A stretch of DNA of 64,000 bases from Halomonas sp. KAO (GCF_015595025.1 NZ_JADNRL010000019.1:210225-274224); one strand, 5' to 3'. Positions 27,460 to 37,338 are shown, counted from the stretch's first letter. Numbers and translations: made by a program. The notes: generated by a model not told the origin, from the sequence alone.

Positions 27460-28461
27460 TCAACCTCCGGTCATGTTCATGAAGCGGACCACCTGCACAT
27501 CACCATCGGTAGTGAAGTGATGGCGCTCGGGCTTGAGTGGCATGGCGGCGACAATGGCATGCTTGAGGGCATCCATGTCGCCTGGGTGGGAGCGCAGCAC
27601 ACGGCGCAGGTCGACCGAGTGTTCATTGCCGAGACACAGCAGCAGCCGCCCCTCTACCGTCACCCGGACACGGTTGCAGGTCGAGCAGAAGTTGTGGCTA
27701 TGGGGCGAGATGAAACCGATCCGCGAATCACTGTCACCCATGCGGAAGTAGCGTGACGGCCCCGGGGTCGACTCGGTGGTCGGAATCAGCGGATAACGGC
27801 TCTCGATGATCTCCTGCACCTCGTCACTGGAACAGAAGGTCTCGGCACGGCTGTGGTCGGAGACATCGCCCAGCGGCATCTCCTCGATAAAGCTGATATC
27901 GAGCTTCTCGTGGCGAGCGAACTCGACCAGGTCGAGCACCTCGTCATCGTTGCGCCCCTTGAGGATGACCGCATTGAGCTTGATGCGCTCGAATCCCGCC
28001 TCACGGGCGGCACGAATGCCATCGATGACCCGCTCGAGATCACCGGTGCGCGTCAGGCGACGGAAGCGTTCGGCATCCAGGGAGTCGAGGCTGATATTGA
28101 GTCGCTTCAGCCCCCCTTCGCGAAGCTGCCTGGCATGCTTGCGCAGGCTGGCTCCATTGGTGGTCATGGCGAAGTCATTGAGCCCCGGCAGCTCGCCGAC
28201 CTGCTCGACCAGTGAGCCGATATCCCGCCTAACCAGCGGTTCTCCCCCGGTCAGGCGTATCTTCTCCACACCCAGCTCGACAAAGGCACGCGCCACCATC
28301 GCCAGTTCCTCCAGGGTAAGCACCTGGGCGCGAGGCAGGAAGGTCATCTCCTCGCTCATGCAGTAGACGCAGCGAAAGTCACAGCGATCGGTGACCGAGA
28401 TGCGCACATAGTTGACGCGCCGGCCAAAGTCGTCGATCAATTCGCGGGGCAGAGTGGTCAT
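27460..28461 (-). CDS. moaA: GTP 3',8-cyclase MoaA
   Basis: 333 residues from ATG 28461. Radical SAM enzyme: the N-terminal cluster motif is Cys27, Cys31, Cys34 in [13 protein letters not shown], and the second 4Fe-4S cluster uses the C-terminal [21 protein letters not shown] cysteines. [10 protein letters not shown] and TTNGASL are further radical-SAM features. The last residues are NMTGG, the conserved C-terminal Gly-Gly needed for activity. With MoaC it converts GTP to cyclic pyranopterin monophosphate. It is last in the operon, 16 bases after moaE. Confidence 0.97.
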   Translation of the reverse strand: MTTLPRELIDDFGRRVNYVRISVTDRCDFRCVYCMSEEMTFLPRAQVLTLEELAMVARAFVELGVEKIRLTGGEPLVRRDIGSLVEQVGELPGLNDFAMTTNGASLRKHARQLREGGLKRLNISLDSLDAERFRRLTRTGDLERVIDGIRAAREAGFERIKLNAVILKGRNDDEVLDLVEFARHEKLDISFIEEMPLGDVSDHSRAETFCSSDEVQEIIESRYPLIPTTESTPGPSRYFRMGDSDSRIGFISPHSHNFCSTCNRVRVTVEGRLLLCLGNEHSVDLRRVLRSHPGDMDALKHAIVAAMPLKPERHHFTTDGDVQVVRFMNMTGG

Positions 28462-28477
28462 GGTGCAATCTCCCGAT

Positions 28478-28927
28478 TCAAGCTTCCCAACGGCGGGCAT
28501 CCGAGTGATCGGAATCCCGCTCCGATACCCAGTAGTCACCGTCGCCGGCGTGTTCCTTCTTCCAGAAGTGGGCCCGCGTCTTGAGGTAGTCCATGATGAA
28601 GTCACAGGCCTCGAAGGCGGCACGGCGGTGGGCGCTGGCGACAACTACCAACACGATAGGGTCTCCCGGGGTCAGGCGTCCAACCCGGTGAATCACCGTG
28701 ACCGCATCCAGGGACCAGCGCCCACGCGCGTCCTCGACAATCGCCTCCAGTGCCGACTCGGTCATCCCGGGATAGTGCTCCAGGGTCAGTGCCGACACCT
28801 CGGGGTGCTCGTTGAAGTCACGCACCAGGCCGGTAAAGCTGACCACGGCCCCGATATCGGTACGCCCGGCCAGCAGCGCCTGCTGCTCGGTGCCGGCATC
28901 GAAGGGGGCCTCCTGTACTCGAATCAT
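28478..28927 (-). CDS. moaE: Molybdopterin synthase catalytic subunit MoaE
   Basis: 149 residues. Matches Moa[87 protein letters not shown]; the KxxAxFWK lysine near the end is catalytic. It joins two sulfurs from thiocarboxylated MoaD onto cPMP to make molybdopterin. The gene begins three bases after the MoaC-MoaD fusion gene, so both halves of molybdopterin synthase are made together. Confidence 0.97.
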   Translation of the reverse strand: MIRVQEAPFDAGTEQQALLAGRTDIGAVVSFTGLVRDFNEHPEVSALTLEHYPGMTESALEAIVEDARGRWSLDAVTVIHRVGRLTPGDPIVLVVVASAHRRAAFEACDFIMDYLKTRAHFWKKEHAGDGDYWVSERDSDHSDARRWEA

Positions 28928-28930
28928 GGC

Positions 28931-29743
28931 TCAGCCTCCGGTAACCGGTGGGAAGAAGGCGACCTCATCCTCGTTGGTCACCGGCGTGGTGTCCGAGGCC
29001 ATCACCTGGTTGACGGCGCACAGCACCCGCCCCTCATCGAGCCGCGAGAAGCGCGGATCGAGCGCCTTGAGGGCCGCCTTGAGACCGGCGACGTCGAAGC
29101 TTTCCAGGCTATCCAGCTCCACGGCAACCTCGCCCACGCCGAGGCGCTCGCGCAGCTCGGCCAGACACTTGACGCGGATGCACGGCGTGGCGACATCACA
29201 GCGGCTACCGAGACTGACCTCGCCGGCCTGCCCCTCGCCGGTAACGATGGGGGCCGGCCGCGGCGCGGCGGCATCACGCCGGTAGTCGCCGGACTTTCCG
29301 CCCCGCTTGGTGTCGAGCTGGATGGCACCGATCTCCATCGACTTGTCTACCGCCTTGCACATGTCATAGAGCGTCAGGCAAGCCACCGATACCGCGGTAA
29401 GTGCCTCCATCTCCACGCCGGTGCGGCCGTTGAGACGGCAGGTGGCCGTCACGGTGACGCAGCTCTCGGCCTCGTCGAGGTGGAAGTCGACCGCCACCTT
29501 CGACAGCGACAGGGCGTGGCACAGCGGGATCAGCTCATGGGTACGCTTGGCCGCCTGAATCCCGGCGATGCGTGCCGTGGCCAGCACATCCCCCTTGGGG
29601 AGTCCGCCATCGGCGAGCAGCGTCAGGGTCTCGGGGCGCATGCGGATGCGTCCCGAGGCCGAGGCTTCGCGGCGACTCTCCGGCTTGTCGGCAACATCGA
29701 CCATATGGGCCTCGCCGCGCGCATTGAGATGGGTCAAAGACAT
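28931..29743 (-). CDS. MoaC-MoaD fusion: cyclic pyranopterin monophosphate synthase plus molybdopterin synthase sulfur carrier
   Basis: 270 residues from ATG 29743 (GAGGT eight bases upstream; ATG 29758 overlaps the moeA stop and is the alternative). Residues about 1-160 are Moa[47 protein letters not shown] and [22 protein letters not shown], which holds the catalytic lysine. After a Pro/Gly-rich linker ([15 protein letters not shown]), residues about 183-270 are Moa[27 protein letters not shown] and [11 protein letters not shown] with the C-terminal Gly-Gly that is adenylated and thiocarboxylated. No stop or frameshift separates the parts. One protein thus supplies both the cPMP-forming step and the sulfur carrier. 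Confidence 0.93.
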   Translation of the reverse strand: MSLTHLNARGEAHMVDVADKPESRREASASGRIRMRPETLTLLADGGLPKGDVLATARIAGIQAAKRTHELIPLCHALSLSKVAVDFHLDEAESCVTVTATCRLNGRTGVEMEALTAVSVACLTLYDMCKAVDKSMEIGAIQLDTKRGGKSGDYRRDAAAPRPAPIVTGEGQAGEVSLGSRCDVATPCIRVKCLAELRERLGVGEVAVELDSLESFDVAGLKAALKALDPRFSRLDEGRVLCAVNQVMASDTTPVTNEDEVAFFPPVTGG

Positions 29744-29754
29744 GGATCGACACC

Positions 29755-31023
29755 TCATGGAAGTCGGAACAGGGGTTGAATGGTGACGCTTTCGCCCGCG
29801 GCCACACTGCCGCGGGCCGCGTCAATCTCGATCAGGCAGTTGGCCCGCACCATGGAGGAGAGGATACCGGACCCCTGTGCACCGATATCGCTCACCATCA
29901 GACGGCCGTCGCTGGCACTGGCATAGTGGCCACGCAGGTAGTCGACACGCCCCTCGCGGCTCCTCAACGACTGCTCGGCCACCGCCGTCAGCCGCGGCGG
30001 GCAGGTATCGTCACGTCCCTGCAGCCGGGCCAGCAGCGGCGCGGCGAACTGCAGGAAGGTCACCATGCTGGCCACGGGGTTGCCCGGCAGCCCCAGGAAG
30101 GGCACGCCACGCGGGCCCAGTCGCCCGCAGGCCAGCGGGCGTCCGGGTCGAATGGCGATCTTCCAGAAACCGAGCTCGCCCTGCTCGAGCAGCGCCGCCC
30201 GGGTATGGTCGGCATCCCCGACCGAGACACCACCGCTGGAGAGCACCAGGTCGGCGTCGCGTGCGGCACGCGACAGCCCGTCGGCAATGGCGTCACGGGT
30301 GTCGGGGAGGATGCCCAGGTCGATCACCTCGCCACCATGCTCCTCCACCAGCGCCATCAGGGCAAAGCGGTTGGCATCGAAGATCCCGGCGCTCGGCAGC
30401 GCCTCGCCCGGCGCCATCACCTCATCGCCGGTGGAGAACACCGCGACCCGCGGCCGGCGCACCACCCTCGCCTCGCCGAACCCCAGGGAGGCGATCAGTC
30501 CCAGCTCGCCGGCCCCCAGGCGAGTTCCGGCCGCCAGCGCTTGCGTGCCTCGGGGAATGTCCTCGCCGGCCTGGCGTACGTTCTGGCCACGGCGCACGCG
30601 CTCGGGGAGCTCGACCCGGACGCGCACCTCGCCATCGCTTTCCGTGTCGACACTCAACTGCTCGCGCATGATCACGGTATCGGCACCGGGTGGCAGCGGC
30701 GCGCCGGTGGTGATCCCGGCACACTCGCCGGGCGCGAGGGGCCGCTCGAGCGAGTGTCCCGCAAGCACCTCGGCGACCCGTCGAAAGCCGCTGGAGGGCA
30801 GTGCCTCCGGCCGCCAGGCCAGGGCCACGCCATCCATGGCGGCGTTGGTGTTCTGGGGCACATCGATGGGGGCCAGCAGCGACTCGGCCAGCACCCGGCC
30901 ACGCAGTGACGCGAGCGCCACTCGCTCGGCGGGCAGCGGTCCCGAAGCCAGCGCCACTACCGCCTCACGGGCCTCCTCCGCGGCCAGCATGCGCTCGCCC
31001 AGCTCGAAGCAGGAAAGGGTCAT
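29755..31023 (-). CDS. moeA: Molybdopterin molybdenumtransferase MoeA
   Basis: 422 residues from ATG 31023, which overlaps the mobB stop (ATGA). MoeA features: [16 protein letters not shown] (substrate-binding loop), [51 protein letters not shown] and [16 protein letters not shown]. It inserts molybdate into adenylylated molybdopterin to make active Mo-cofactor in the cytoplasm. The mobA-mobB-moeA-moaCD order couples late and early steps of the pathway in one transcript. Confidence 0.97.
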   Translation of the reverse strand: MTLSCFELGERMLAAEEAREAVVALASGPLPAERVALASLRGRVLAESLLAPIDVPQNTNAAMDGVALAWRPEALPSSGFRRVAEVLAGHSLERPLAPGECAGITTGAPLPPGADTVIMREQLSVDTESDGEVRVRVELPERVRRGQNVRQAGEDIPRGTQALAAGTRLGAGELGLIASLGFGEARVVRRPRVAVFSTGDEVMAPGEALPSAGIFDANRFALMALVEEHGGEVIDLGILPDTRDAIADGLSRAARDADLVLSSGGVSVGDADHTRAALLEQGELGFWKIAIRPGRPLACGRLGPRGVPFLGLPGNPVASMVTFLQFAAPLLARLQGRDDTCPPRLTAVAEQSLRSREGRVDYLRGHYASASDGRLMVSDIGAQGSGILSSMVRANCLIEIDAARGSVAAGESVTIQPLFRLP

Positions 31024-31610
31024 GTCGGCGTTACCTCCCCCAGCGTCCGCGGCTCGCGCTCGGCGGGCCAGCGCGCCGGCCAGGCGGCGATCCACTCGGT
31101 CAGGGCTGGTAGGTCGTTGAGGTCGAGCTGCTCGACTCCATCGGGCAACGCCAGCGGGGCATCCGTGGCCACGGCACGCACCCAGGGATCCTCGTTCACC
31201 CGCAAGGACTTTCCCAGGGCCGGGCGATGCAGCTCAAGCTTGGGCAGCGGCCAGGCCTTGAAGCCCTCCACCAGCACCAGGTCGGGCCGCTGGGTTGCCA
31301 CCATGGCGAGCAGCGCCTGAAGATCCGCCTCCTCCTGGTTCGGGGTTTCCATCATCAGCGCCAGTCGCTCCCTGGAGGCCACCAGCATCGGGCTGGCACC
31401 GGCCTGGCGCAGCCGGTGGCTGTCCTTGCCGGGCTGGTCGACATCAAAGGTGTGATGCGCGTGCTTGACCACCGCCACGCGCAGCCCCCGCTCACTCAGG
31501 CGTGGCAGCAGCGCCTCGAGCAGGGTGGTCTTGCCGGTACCGCTCCAGGCGGCGATGCCCAGCAGCGGCAGATGTTCGTCCAGGATCAGGGTGTCAACAG
31601 GCTCGCTCAT
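31020..31610 (-). CDS. mobB: Molybdopterin-guanine dinucleotide biosynthesis adaptor MobB
   Basis: 196 residues; its ATG at 31610 overlaps the mobA stop and its stop overlaps the moeA start. P-loop GIAAWSGTGKTTLLEALLPRL (about residues 17-37), then VVKHAHHTFDVDQPGKDSHRLRQAGA, the MobB signature, and LVLVEGFKAWPLPKLELHR. GTP-binding helper for MobA during attachment of GMP to Mo-molybdopterin. Confidence 0.96.
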   Translation of the reverse strand: MSEPVDTLILDEHLPLLGIAAWSGTGKTTLLEALLPRLSERGLRVAVVKHAHHTFDVDQPGKDSHRLRQAGASPMLVASRERLALMMETPNQEEADLQALLAMVATQRPDLVLVEGFKAWPLPKLELHRPALGKSLRVNEDPWVRAVATDAPLALPDGVEQLDLNDLPALTEWIAAWPARWPAEREPRTLGEVTPT

Positions 31611-32212
31611 CGCTTGGCCGGCTCCTCGACAAGCGCCAGCTCCAGGCGGCGCTTTTCCTCTTGGGTATTCAGATTGGCGAACGCTTCTGCCCCCTCGGCG
31701 AAATCCACCTGCACCCAATCATGGCGAGCATACCAGCGGTCGATCTTGCGCTCGCCGGCAGCCAGTGCCGCGGCCAGGTCGTCGGCCAGGGATGTGCGTA
31801 TCAGCGCCACCACGGGGTGCAGGCGCTGGCCATCGCCGGCCACGGCGATATCGGCCTCGCCGATACCGGTCACCAGGCGGTCCACCAGATCATCGGGCAG
31901 TCTCGGAGTATCGCAGGGCACCACCAGCAGCCAGGGGGTACGCGCCGCCCGCAGGCCACTGTAGATGCCCATCAATGGCCCCTGATAGCCATCCTCGGCG
32001 TCCTCGATAACGCGGTCGGCGAAGTCGTCATAGTCAGCAAGGCTGCGGTTGGCATTGACCAGCAGCTCGGCCACCCGGCCCGCCAGGCGATCGCGCACAT
32101 GGGCGACCAGCGGTCGACCGGCGAAAGGCACCAATCCCTTGTCGACGCCACCCATGCGGCGTCCCTGGCCACCGGCCAGGATCAATCCGGTAAGGTCGTG
32201 TAACGGGGTCAT
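31607..32212 (-). CDS. mobA: Molybdenum cofactor guanylyltransferase MobA
   Basis: 201 residues; ATG 32212 lies about seven bases after AGGAGG. Nucleotidyltransferase signature LILAGGQGRRMGGVDKGLVPF at the N-terminus binds GTP, followed by LVNANRS, GPLMGIYSGLRAA and LLVVPCDTPRLPDDLVD with the metal-binding Asp. It converts Mo-molybdopterin and GTP into MGD for DMSO-reductase-family enzymes. First gene of the six-gene cofactor operon and divergent from the PuuR-like regulator. Confidence 0.97.
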   Translation of the reverse strand: MTPLHDLTGLILAGGQGRRMGGVDKGLVPFAGRPLVAHVRDRLAGRVAELLVNANRSLADYDDFADRVIEDAEDGYQGPLMGIYSGLRAARTPWLLVVPCDTPRLPDDLVDRLVTGIGEADIAVAGDGQRLHPVVALIRTSLADDLAAALAAGERKIDRWYARHDWVQVDFAEGAEAFANLNTQEEKRRLELALVEEPAKR

Positions 32213-32404
32213 CGAAGGCCTCCTCATCCATCCACCATGATGCCTGACCCCGGACCCGGACGCCATGTCGAAGCGTGGCGCAAGTCATTGTCTTGACGGG
32301 CATCAAAATCACCTCACTGCGCCTGGGTCAGCATCGTCGGACGCCCCTTATCGACGAGGGCGTTAACCGCTATCATATGTGCAGTTTTCTTGACAGGATG
32401 CCTC

Positions 32405-32995
32405 ATGCAAGCGGAAAGCGGATTCGATGTGGGCGGACGCCTTCGCCAGCTACGACTGGTAAACGGCCTCTCGCAACGTGAACTGGCCAAGCGTGCCGGC
32501 GTGACCAACAGCACCATCTCATTGATCGAGCAGAACAGCGTTAGCCCCTCGGTCAGTTCACTGAAGAAAATACTAGACGCCCTGCCGGTATCGATCAGTA
32601 CCTTCTTCGCCGGCGACGAGCCTGGTGCCACCCAGATGTTCTACCGCGCCGAGGAGCTTACCGAGATCGGTGACGGCCACCTGTCATTCCGCCTGGTCGC
32701 GGCACGCCGACCCGAGCGACAGCTCTCGATCATCCATGAGCGCTACCCCCCGGGGGCCGATACAGGTGAGGAGATGCTGGAGCATGAAGGTGAGGAGGGG
32801 GGCGTTATCATCTCGGGCGAAATCGAGATCACCGTCAATGGTGAGAGCAGGGTTCTCGGGGCGGGCGACGGCTACTATTTCGAGTCCCGTCTCCCCCACC
32901 GTTTCCGCAACCTGAGCGAGGAGGAGTGCGTGATCGTCAGCGCCAACACCCCGCCCGGCTTCTCGGATGGCGGCCAGGAAACCCATCATGTATGA
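32405..32995 (+). CDS. HTH (XRE) - cupin transcriptional regulator, PuuR-like
   Basis: 196 residues from ATG 32405, with AGGA six bases upstream. Residues about 8-65 form a Cro/C1-type helix-turn-helix (GRLRQLRLVNGLSQRELAKRAGVTNSTISLIEQNSVSPSVSSL). Residues about 115-185 are a small cupin (YPPGADTGEEMLEHEGEEGGVIISGEIEITVNGE, then YYFESRLPHRFRN) that normally binds a small ligand. Length and layout equal E. coli PuuR, the putrescine repressor. Target genes are not adjacent; a PotD-like binding protein gene is in the window but 28 kb away, so a polyamine role is only suggested. Confidence 0.85.
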   Translation: MQAESGFDVGGRLRQLRLVNGLSQRELAKRAGVTNSTISLIEQNSVSPSVSSLKKILDALPVSISTFFAGDEPGATQMFYRAEELTEIGDGHLSFRLVAARRPERQLSIIHERYPPGADTGEEMLEHEGEEGGVIISGEIEITVNGESRVLGAGDGYYFESRLPHRFRNLSEEECVIVSANTPPGFSDGGQETHHV

Positions 32996-33014
32996 AGTAC
33001 ACCACGCATAAGGC

Positions 33015-34385
33015 TTACGCCGCCCGTGGGCGACGCCGGGGGCTGGCCAGGACGCGCCTTAGTACGCACCAGGCGGCGAAGCCAGCCATCAGATTGCCGA
33101 TGGCGGCCCCGGCGGCAAGCCCGAGGAACCCACCCAGCCAGGCCCCCAGCGCCAGGCAGGGCAGATAGAAGACGAACAGCCGCGCCCCCGACATCAGCAT
33201 GGCACGCAGCGGCCAGCCCAGGGCATTGCCCGCCGAGACCACGATCATGCAGACGCCAAGGGCCGCATAGCTGGGCAGCAGGAAGCGGATCAGCAACGCC
33301 AGGTCATCGCGCACCTCGGGGTTGCCGGACAGGGCCAGCGCCACCCAGGGGGCGGCCGCGGCCATCAGCAGGCCAAGCACCAGCTGCCAGACGACAATGA
33401 CCCGCAGCGCCAGACGCATCAGACGGTGTATCTGGCACCAGTCCCCGGCACCATAGCAACGCCCCAGCCAGGGCGGCAGCGACATGGTCATGGCCAGCAC
33501 CACCATCAGCGACAGGGTCTCCAGGCGGCTGGCCAGGCCCCAGGCGGCCACCTGAGCCTCCCCCTGGCTCGCCACCACGGCGATCGCCAGCATTGCCGCC
33601 AGTGGCGGCATCAGCTGGCTGACCATGGCCGGCCCGGCGATGCCGGCGAAGGGTCTCGCCGAGACACGCAGCTCCTCGAGAAGACCCTCCCGGCTCAGCC
33701 AGTCCGTGCGGCCAACCTGCCACCCCAGCACCAGCAGGCCGGTGCCGAAGGCGATCACCGTGGCCCAGGCGGCACCCGGCAGCCCCAGCCCCTCCCAGGA
33801 GCCGATGCCAAAGATCAGCAAGGGGTCGAGGAGCAGGTTCACCAGGCTGGTCATCACCATCATGCTGCCCGGCAGGCGCGTATTGCCGTGGGCCCGAAAC
33901 AGGCTATAGCCGAAATAGATGGCCGCCCCCAGCCAGGCGGCCAGCAACTGAGGCGCCCAGTAGTCGCGAATCAGCTCGAGCGCTGAGGCATCGGCTCCCA
34001 GCCGCAGGAATATCGGCTCCTGAAGGGTCCACAAGGCCAGCGCCAGCAGCCCGATGACCACCGTGCCGACCACCAGCACCAGGCTCCCCAGGCGTCGTGC
34101 ACGGGCGGCGTCGCCGGCGCCGAGGGAGCGCGAGATCTGTGCGGCGATCGCGATCCCCATGCCCACCTGAACACCGATGATCAAGAAACTGAGCGGGAAG
34201 GTGAAGGACTGAGCCGCCAGCGGCGCGGTACCCAGCCGCGCGATAAAGGCGCTGTCGACCAACTGGAAGCCGAGTAGCGAGAGCGCACCGATGGCCATGG
34301 GCCAGGTCTGGCGCCACAGGGTCACGCCGAGCGAGTTAGGAGAGCCAGAAGAGACAGAAGATGGGGAAGAGTCGGTTCGAGTCAC
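33015..34385 (-). CDS. MATE family efflux transporter (second copy)
   Basis: 456 residues from GTG 34385, five bases after GGAG. About twelve membrane segments. Shares with the MATE protein at 19507 the blocks QLVDSAFIARLGTAPLAAQSFTFP, RAHGNTRLPGSMMVMTSLVNLLLDPLLIFG and ending VSAGNALGWPLRAML, but overall the two are diverged paralogues rather than a recent duplication. Exports cationic compounds by Na+ or H+ antiport; substrate unknown. It ends convergently, 19 bases from the PuuR-like gene. Confidence 0.9.
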   Translation of the reverse strand: MTRTDSSPSSVSSGSPNSLGVTLWRQTWPMAIGALSLLGFQLVDSAFIARLGTAPLAAQSFTFPLSFLIIGVQVGMGIAIAAQISRSLGAGDAARARRLGSLVLVVGTVVIGLLALALWTLQEPIFLRLGADASALELIRDYWAPQLLAAWLGAAIYFGYSLFRAHGNTRLPGSMMVMTSLVNLLLDPLLIFGIGSWEGLGLPGAAWATVIAFGTGLLVLGWQVGRTDWLSREGLLEELRVSARPFAGIAGPAMVSQLMPPLAAMLAIAVVASQGEAQVAAWGLASRLETLSLMVVLAMTMSLPPWLGRCYGAGDWCQIHRLMRLALRVIVVWQLVLGLLMAAAAPWVALALSGNPEVRDDLALLIRFLLPSYAALGVCMIVVSAGNALGWPLRAMLMSGARLFVFYLPCLALGAWLGGFLGLAAGAAIGNLMAGFAAWCVLRRVLASPRRRPRAA

Positions 34386-34441
34386 ACGGGCTCCGGATCG
34401 AGGGATGGGGGGCAGGATTCTACGCCAGAATGGCTTGCCCC

Positions 34442-36274
34442 TCAGCTGGAAAGGCCCGAGGGAGTAGCGGACATGCCGATCACCAGGCGCTCTATCTCCC
34501 CTGGCGCCATCGGTGCGAAGAAATAGAAGCCCTGCACCAGGTCGCAGCGCATCTCGCGGATCAGGGTCAGCTGCTCGAGATCCTCGACCCCCTCGGCGAC
34601 CACCTCGAGGCCCAGCCGATGGCCGATGAAAACGGTGGCCTCCATGATGGCACGATCCTCGGGCTGGGTCGGAGCGTCACGCACGAAGGCACGATCGATC
34701 TTCAGTGCCGTCACCGGAAAACGCTTGAGATAGCTGAGCGATGAGTAGCCGGTGCCGAAGTCATCGATGGCGATACGAAAGCCACGATGGTAGAGCCGCT
34801 GCAACCCCTCGAGAACGCGCTGATCGGCGTCGATCAACACATTCTCCGTCAACTCCAGGCCTATGTCCCGGGGGCCAAGGGCGAAGCGCTCGAGACACTC
34901 ATCCAGCCGCGCGAACAGATCCGGGCTGTTCATCTGGCTGCCGGAGAAGTTGATATCGATGCGCCCCACCTCCAGGCCGGCCTTACGCCATGCCGCGCGT
35001 TGACGACAAGCCTCCTCCATGACCCAGTCACCGATACGGTGAATCAAGCCGGACCGCTCCGCCAGAGGGATGAACTCGGTCGGTGATACCGGCGGCCCAT
35101 CGGCGGGGTACCAGCGCAGCAACGCCTCGAGGTTCTCGAGCCGACCACTCGCCGCCGAGACCTGAGGCTGGTAGTGCAGCATCAGCTCGCCTGCCTCCAC
35201 AGCCCGCTCGAGCCGATCGGAGAGACGGTGCTGGTAGAGCAGCTCGTCGTGAAGGCGTTGGTCGAAGTAGACCACCTCTCCGCGCCCCTTCAGCTTGGCG
35301 CGGTTCTTGGCCACATCGGCGCTGCGGATCAGTTCAGCGGCACTCTCGCCATTGGTGGGGAAGACACTCACCCCCAGACAGGCGGTCAACTTGCGCGATG
35401 CCTCCTCCAGCGCAAAGGGGGAGCGCAGCACCTGCTGGACCTTGAGCACCAGCCGCGGGATATCCTCTTCGCCGGCAATACCGGGGAATGCCAGCAGGAA
35501 CTCATCGCCGGAGGCGCGAGACATGAGGTCCGTGCAACGTAGCCCCTGGTCGAGCCGGGTGGCCAGCTGCAGCAGCAGCCGGTCGCCCTCCTGGTAACCC
35601 AGGGTGTCGTTGACCTCCACGAACCGGTCAATATCGAGATAGACCAGCACCAACAGCATGCCTTGTGCCTGGGCGTCCTTCACCGCCGCGGCCAGCTGCT
35701 CCTCGAAATATTCGCGGTTGGGCAGCTGAGTCAGGCGATCGAAGCGTCTGGCGAAGTCCAGCTCACGGTGGGCCTGCTTCTGCTCCGACAGGTCCACGTC
35801 GACACAGAACATCAACGGCTCATCGGTGTGCTCGTTGAGCATCACATGGTGCGAGAAGACGGGCACGAGCTCACCACTGCGGTGACGAAGCTCCAGCTCT
35901 TCGGCGGGAATCTCCTGTCCCTCCTCGATCCAGGCGCGATGGGCCGCGATCAGGCCATCGCGCATGTCGTCGGGAATGATCAGCTCCTCCAGGGCCCGCC
36001 CGCAGACTTCCTCGGCGGTATAGCCATACAGATGAGTGCTGGCCTCATTCCAGTAGATCACTCGGCGATGTCGGTCATAACCCTGTACCGCCACCTTGGG
36101 AAGGCTCTCCAGCAGGGCACGAAAGCGCTGCTCACTCTCCAGATACTGACGACGGACCCGGCTGGCCTCATCCACCGAGGCCGCGACCTGGTCTGCCAAG
36201 CGAGAGCCCCGGTGGTGACGAGCTGCTCGCCGGCGTCTCAACCATTGCTTGAGGCGTGATTGGAGTCCACTCAT
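34442..36274 (-). CDS. PAS-GGDEF-EAL cyclic-di-GMP turnover protein
   Basis: 610 residues, predicted cytoplasmic: no membrane segment is seen, only a basic N-terminus (RLKQWLRRRRAARHHR). PAS domain about 45-165 (FRALLESLPKVAVQGYDRHRRVIYWNEAST). GGDEF domain about 175-335 with the active-site motif altered to SGDEF (Ser255-Phe259). EAL domain about 350-600 with all main catalytic motifs: NLEALLRW, NFSGSQ, LELTENV, IDDFGTGYSSL, LKIDRAFV and VAEGVED. The EAL half should hydrolyse c-di-GMP; the GGDEF half may be weakly active or act as a GTP sensor. Controls motility/biofilm switching by inference. Confidence 0.93.
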   Translation of the reverse strand: MSGLQSRLKQWLRRRRAARHHRGSRLADQVAASVDEASRVRRQYLESEQRFRALLESLPKVAVQGYDRHRRVIYWNEASTHLYGYTAEEVCGRALEELIIPDDMRDGLIAAHRAWIEEGQEIPAEELELRHRSGELVPVFSHHVMLNEHTDEPLMFCVDVDLSEQKQAHRELDFARRFDRLTQLPNREYFEEQLAAAVKDAQAQGMLLVLVYLDIDRFVEVNDTLGYQEGDRLLLQLATRLDQGLRCTDLMSRASGDEFLLAFPGIAGEEDIPRLVLKVQQVLRSPFALEEASRKLTACLGVSVFPTNGESAAELIRSADVAKNRAKLKGRGEVVYFDQRLHDELLYQHRLSDRLERAVEAGELMLHYQPQVSAASGRLENLEALLRWYPADGPPVSPTEFIPLAERSGLIHRIGDWVMEEACRQRAAWRKAGLEVGRIDINFSGSQMNSPDLFARLDECLERFALGPRDIGLELTENVLIDADQRVLEGLQRLYHRGFRIAIDDFGTGYSSLSYLKRFPVTALKIDRAFVRDAPTQPEDRAIMEATVFIGHRLGLEVVAEGVEDLEQLTLIREMRCDLVQGFYFFAPMAPGEIERLVIGMSATPSGLSS

Positions 36275-36337
36275 TCCGGCTCTCGTTATCGCGTTGCCCC
36301 TGACACTAGACGGTCAGGGCGGTATCGGGGAGGTCCT

Positions 36338-36353
36338 CTCATTTCAGAATGAG
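36338..36353. promoter_or_regulatory. Short palindrome in the 2OG-dioxygenase upstream region
   Basis: CTCATT-TCAG-AATGAG, followed by a further CTCAT at about 36359, in the 266-bp divergent gap before the dioxygenase. Operator-like; no regulator can be assigned. A TACACT box near 36413 may be a -10. Confidence 0.35.
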
Positions 36354-36540
36354 AATATCTCATCCCCACCCTCCTGCCCAATGCCAGCTTCACCGGCCGC
36401 AGACGGACAAACTTACACTGCCCGCTCGTCGCGGTGGCCGCGCCACTCGAGAGAGTACGCACGACCCGCGGCGATTCACGTCCGCCGGCAGCATGACCGG
36501 CATTTCAGGCCATAGAGCCAAATATCTCAGGAGAGACAAC

Positions 36541-37338
36541 ATGAAACATGACATCCTCAAGTCCAGCCACATCACCGGCACACACCCTCACCCCGCGCAG
36601 GCCGACTTCTGGTCCCGTGCAGTGCATGAGTCGCTTGCCCAGCAGGACTGGTGCCAGGCCGACATCAGCGAGCAGATCGACCTGGCGGCCTGGCAGGGGT
36701 TCGTTGATGACCTGCCACGGGACCCCTATGTCAACCAACGCTGGAAGCGCATGTCATGGCTGGCCCTGACAGCATCCGGAGACGTGACAAGCCTGGGTGA
36801 ATGTCCCATGGCCCAGGGCGGCGCGTTCAATGATGCCGAGAGCATGGCCGACAAACTGCGCTACTATGCGCCGCTGACCGACGCGTTCCTCTCACGACCG
36901 GACGTCAAGGCCTTTGTCCGCGGCTGGGCGGGACTCTGGAACCTAGGGGCGGGCGAGCCCATCCTGATGCAGATCACCGGCGTACGCGGCAAGGGTCAGG
37001 TTGACCCCCTGCAGGGCCAGGGGATCCACGCCGATGGCTGCAAGGCGCTGAGCATCATGGTGGTCAACCGCGAGAACGTCACCGGAGCCGAGAATCATCT
37101 CTATCTCGACAAGGCCGGCCAACACCCGATCGCGCATACCACTCTGGCCCCTGGCGAAGTGCTGCATCTGCGAGATGATCGCATCTATCACAGCGTGGAT
37201 GGCATCCGCCAGCTCGATGAGACGCGCCCCTTCGAGCGTTTCATCATCATCATCAACAGTCGCTTCGTGGATGAGTTCCAGAATCGCATCCTGCGGCGTC
37301 ACTTCCCCGAGGCGGTGCTGCATTCGCCGCGCGGATAG
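36541..37338 (+). CDS. 2OG-Fe(II) dioxygenase of the PF10014 family (amino-acid hydroxylase-like)
   Basis: 265 residues; ATG 36541 six bases after AGGAGA. The C-terminal half contains the iron-binding triad of the family: His163 and Asp165 in QGIHADGCKAL and His217 in DDRIYHSVDG, with FIIIINSRFVDEFQNRILRR as the expected 2-oxoglutarate-side strand. PF10014 includes L-isoleucine 4-hydroxylase and related free-amino-acid hydroxylases, so hydroxylation of an amino acid or derivative is the best guess. It stands alone between the c-di-GMP gene and a strong terminator. Substrate and role in salt stress or secondary metabolism are unknown. Confidence 0.85.
   Translation: MKHDILKSSHITGTHPHPAQADFWSRAVHESLAQQDWCQADISEQIDLAAWQGFVDDLPRDPYVNQRWKRMSWLALTASGDVTSLGECPMAQGGAFNDAESMADKLRYYAPLTDAFLSRPDVKAFVRGWAGLWNLGAGEPILMQITGVRGKGQVDPLQGQGIHADGCKALSIMVVNRENVTGAENHLYLDKAGQHPIAHTTLAPGEVLHLRDDRIYHSVDGIRQLDETRPFERFIIIINSRFVDEFQNRILRRHFPEAVLHSPRG

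Noticed and set aside
19507..34385. Recent duplication of the two MATE genes
   Set aside because: The translated proteins share family motifs but differ at most positions, and flanking genes are unrelated.
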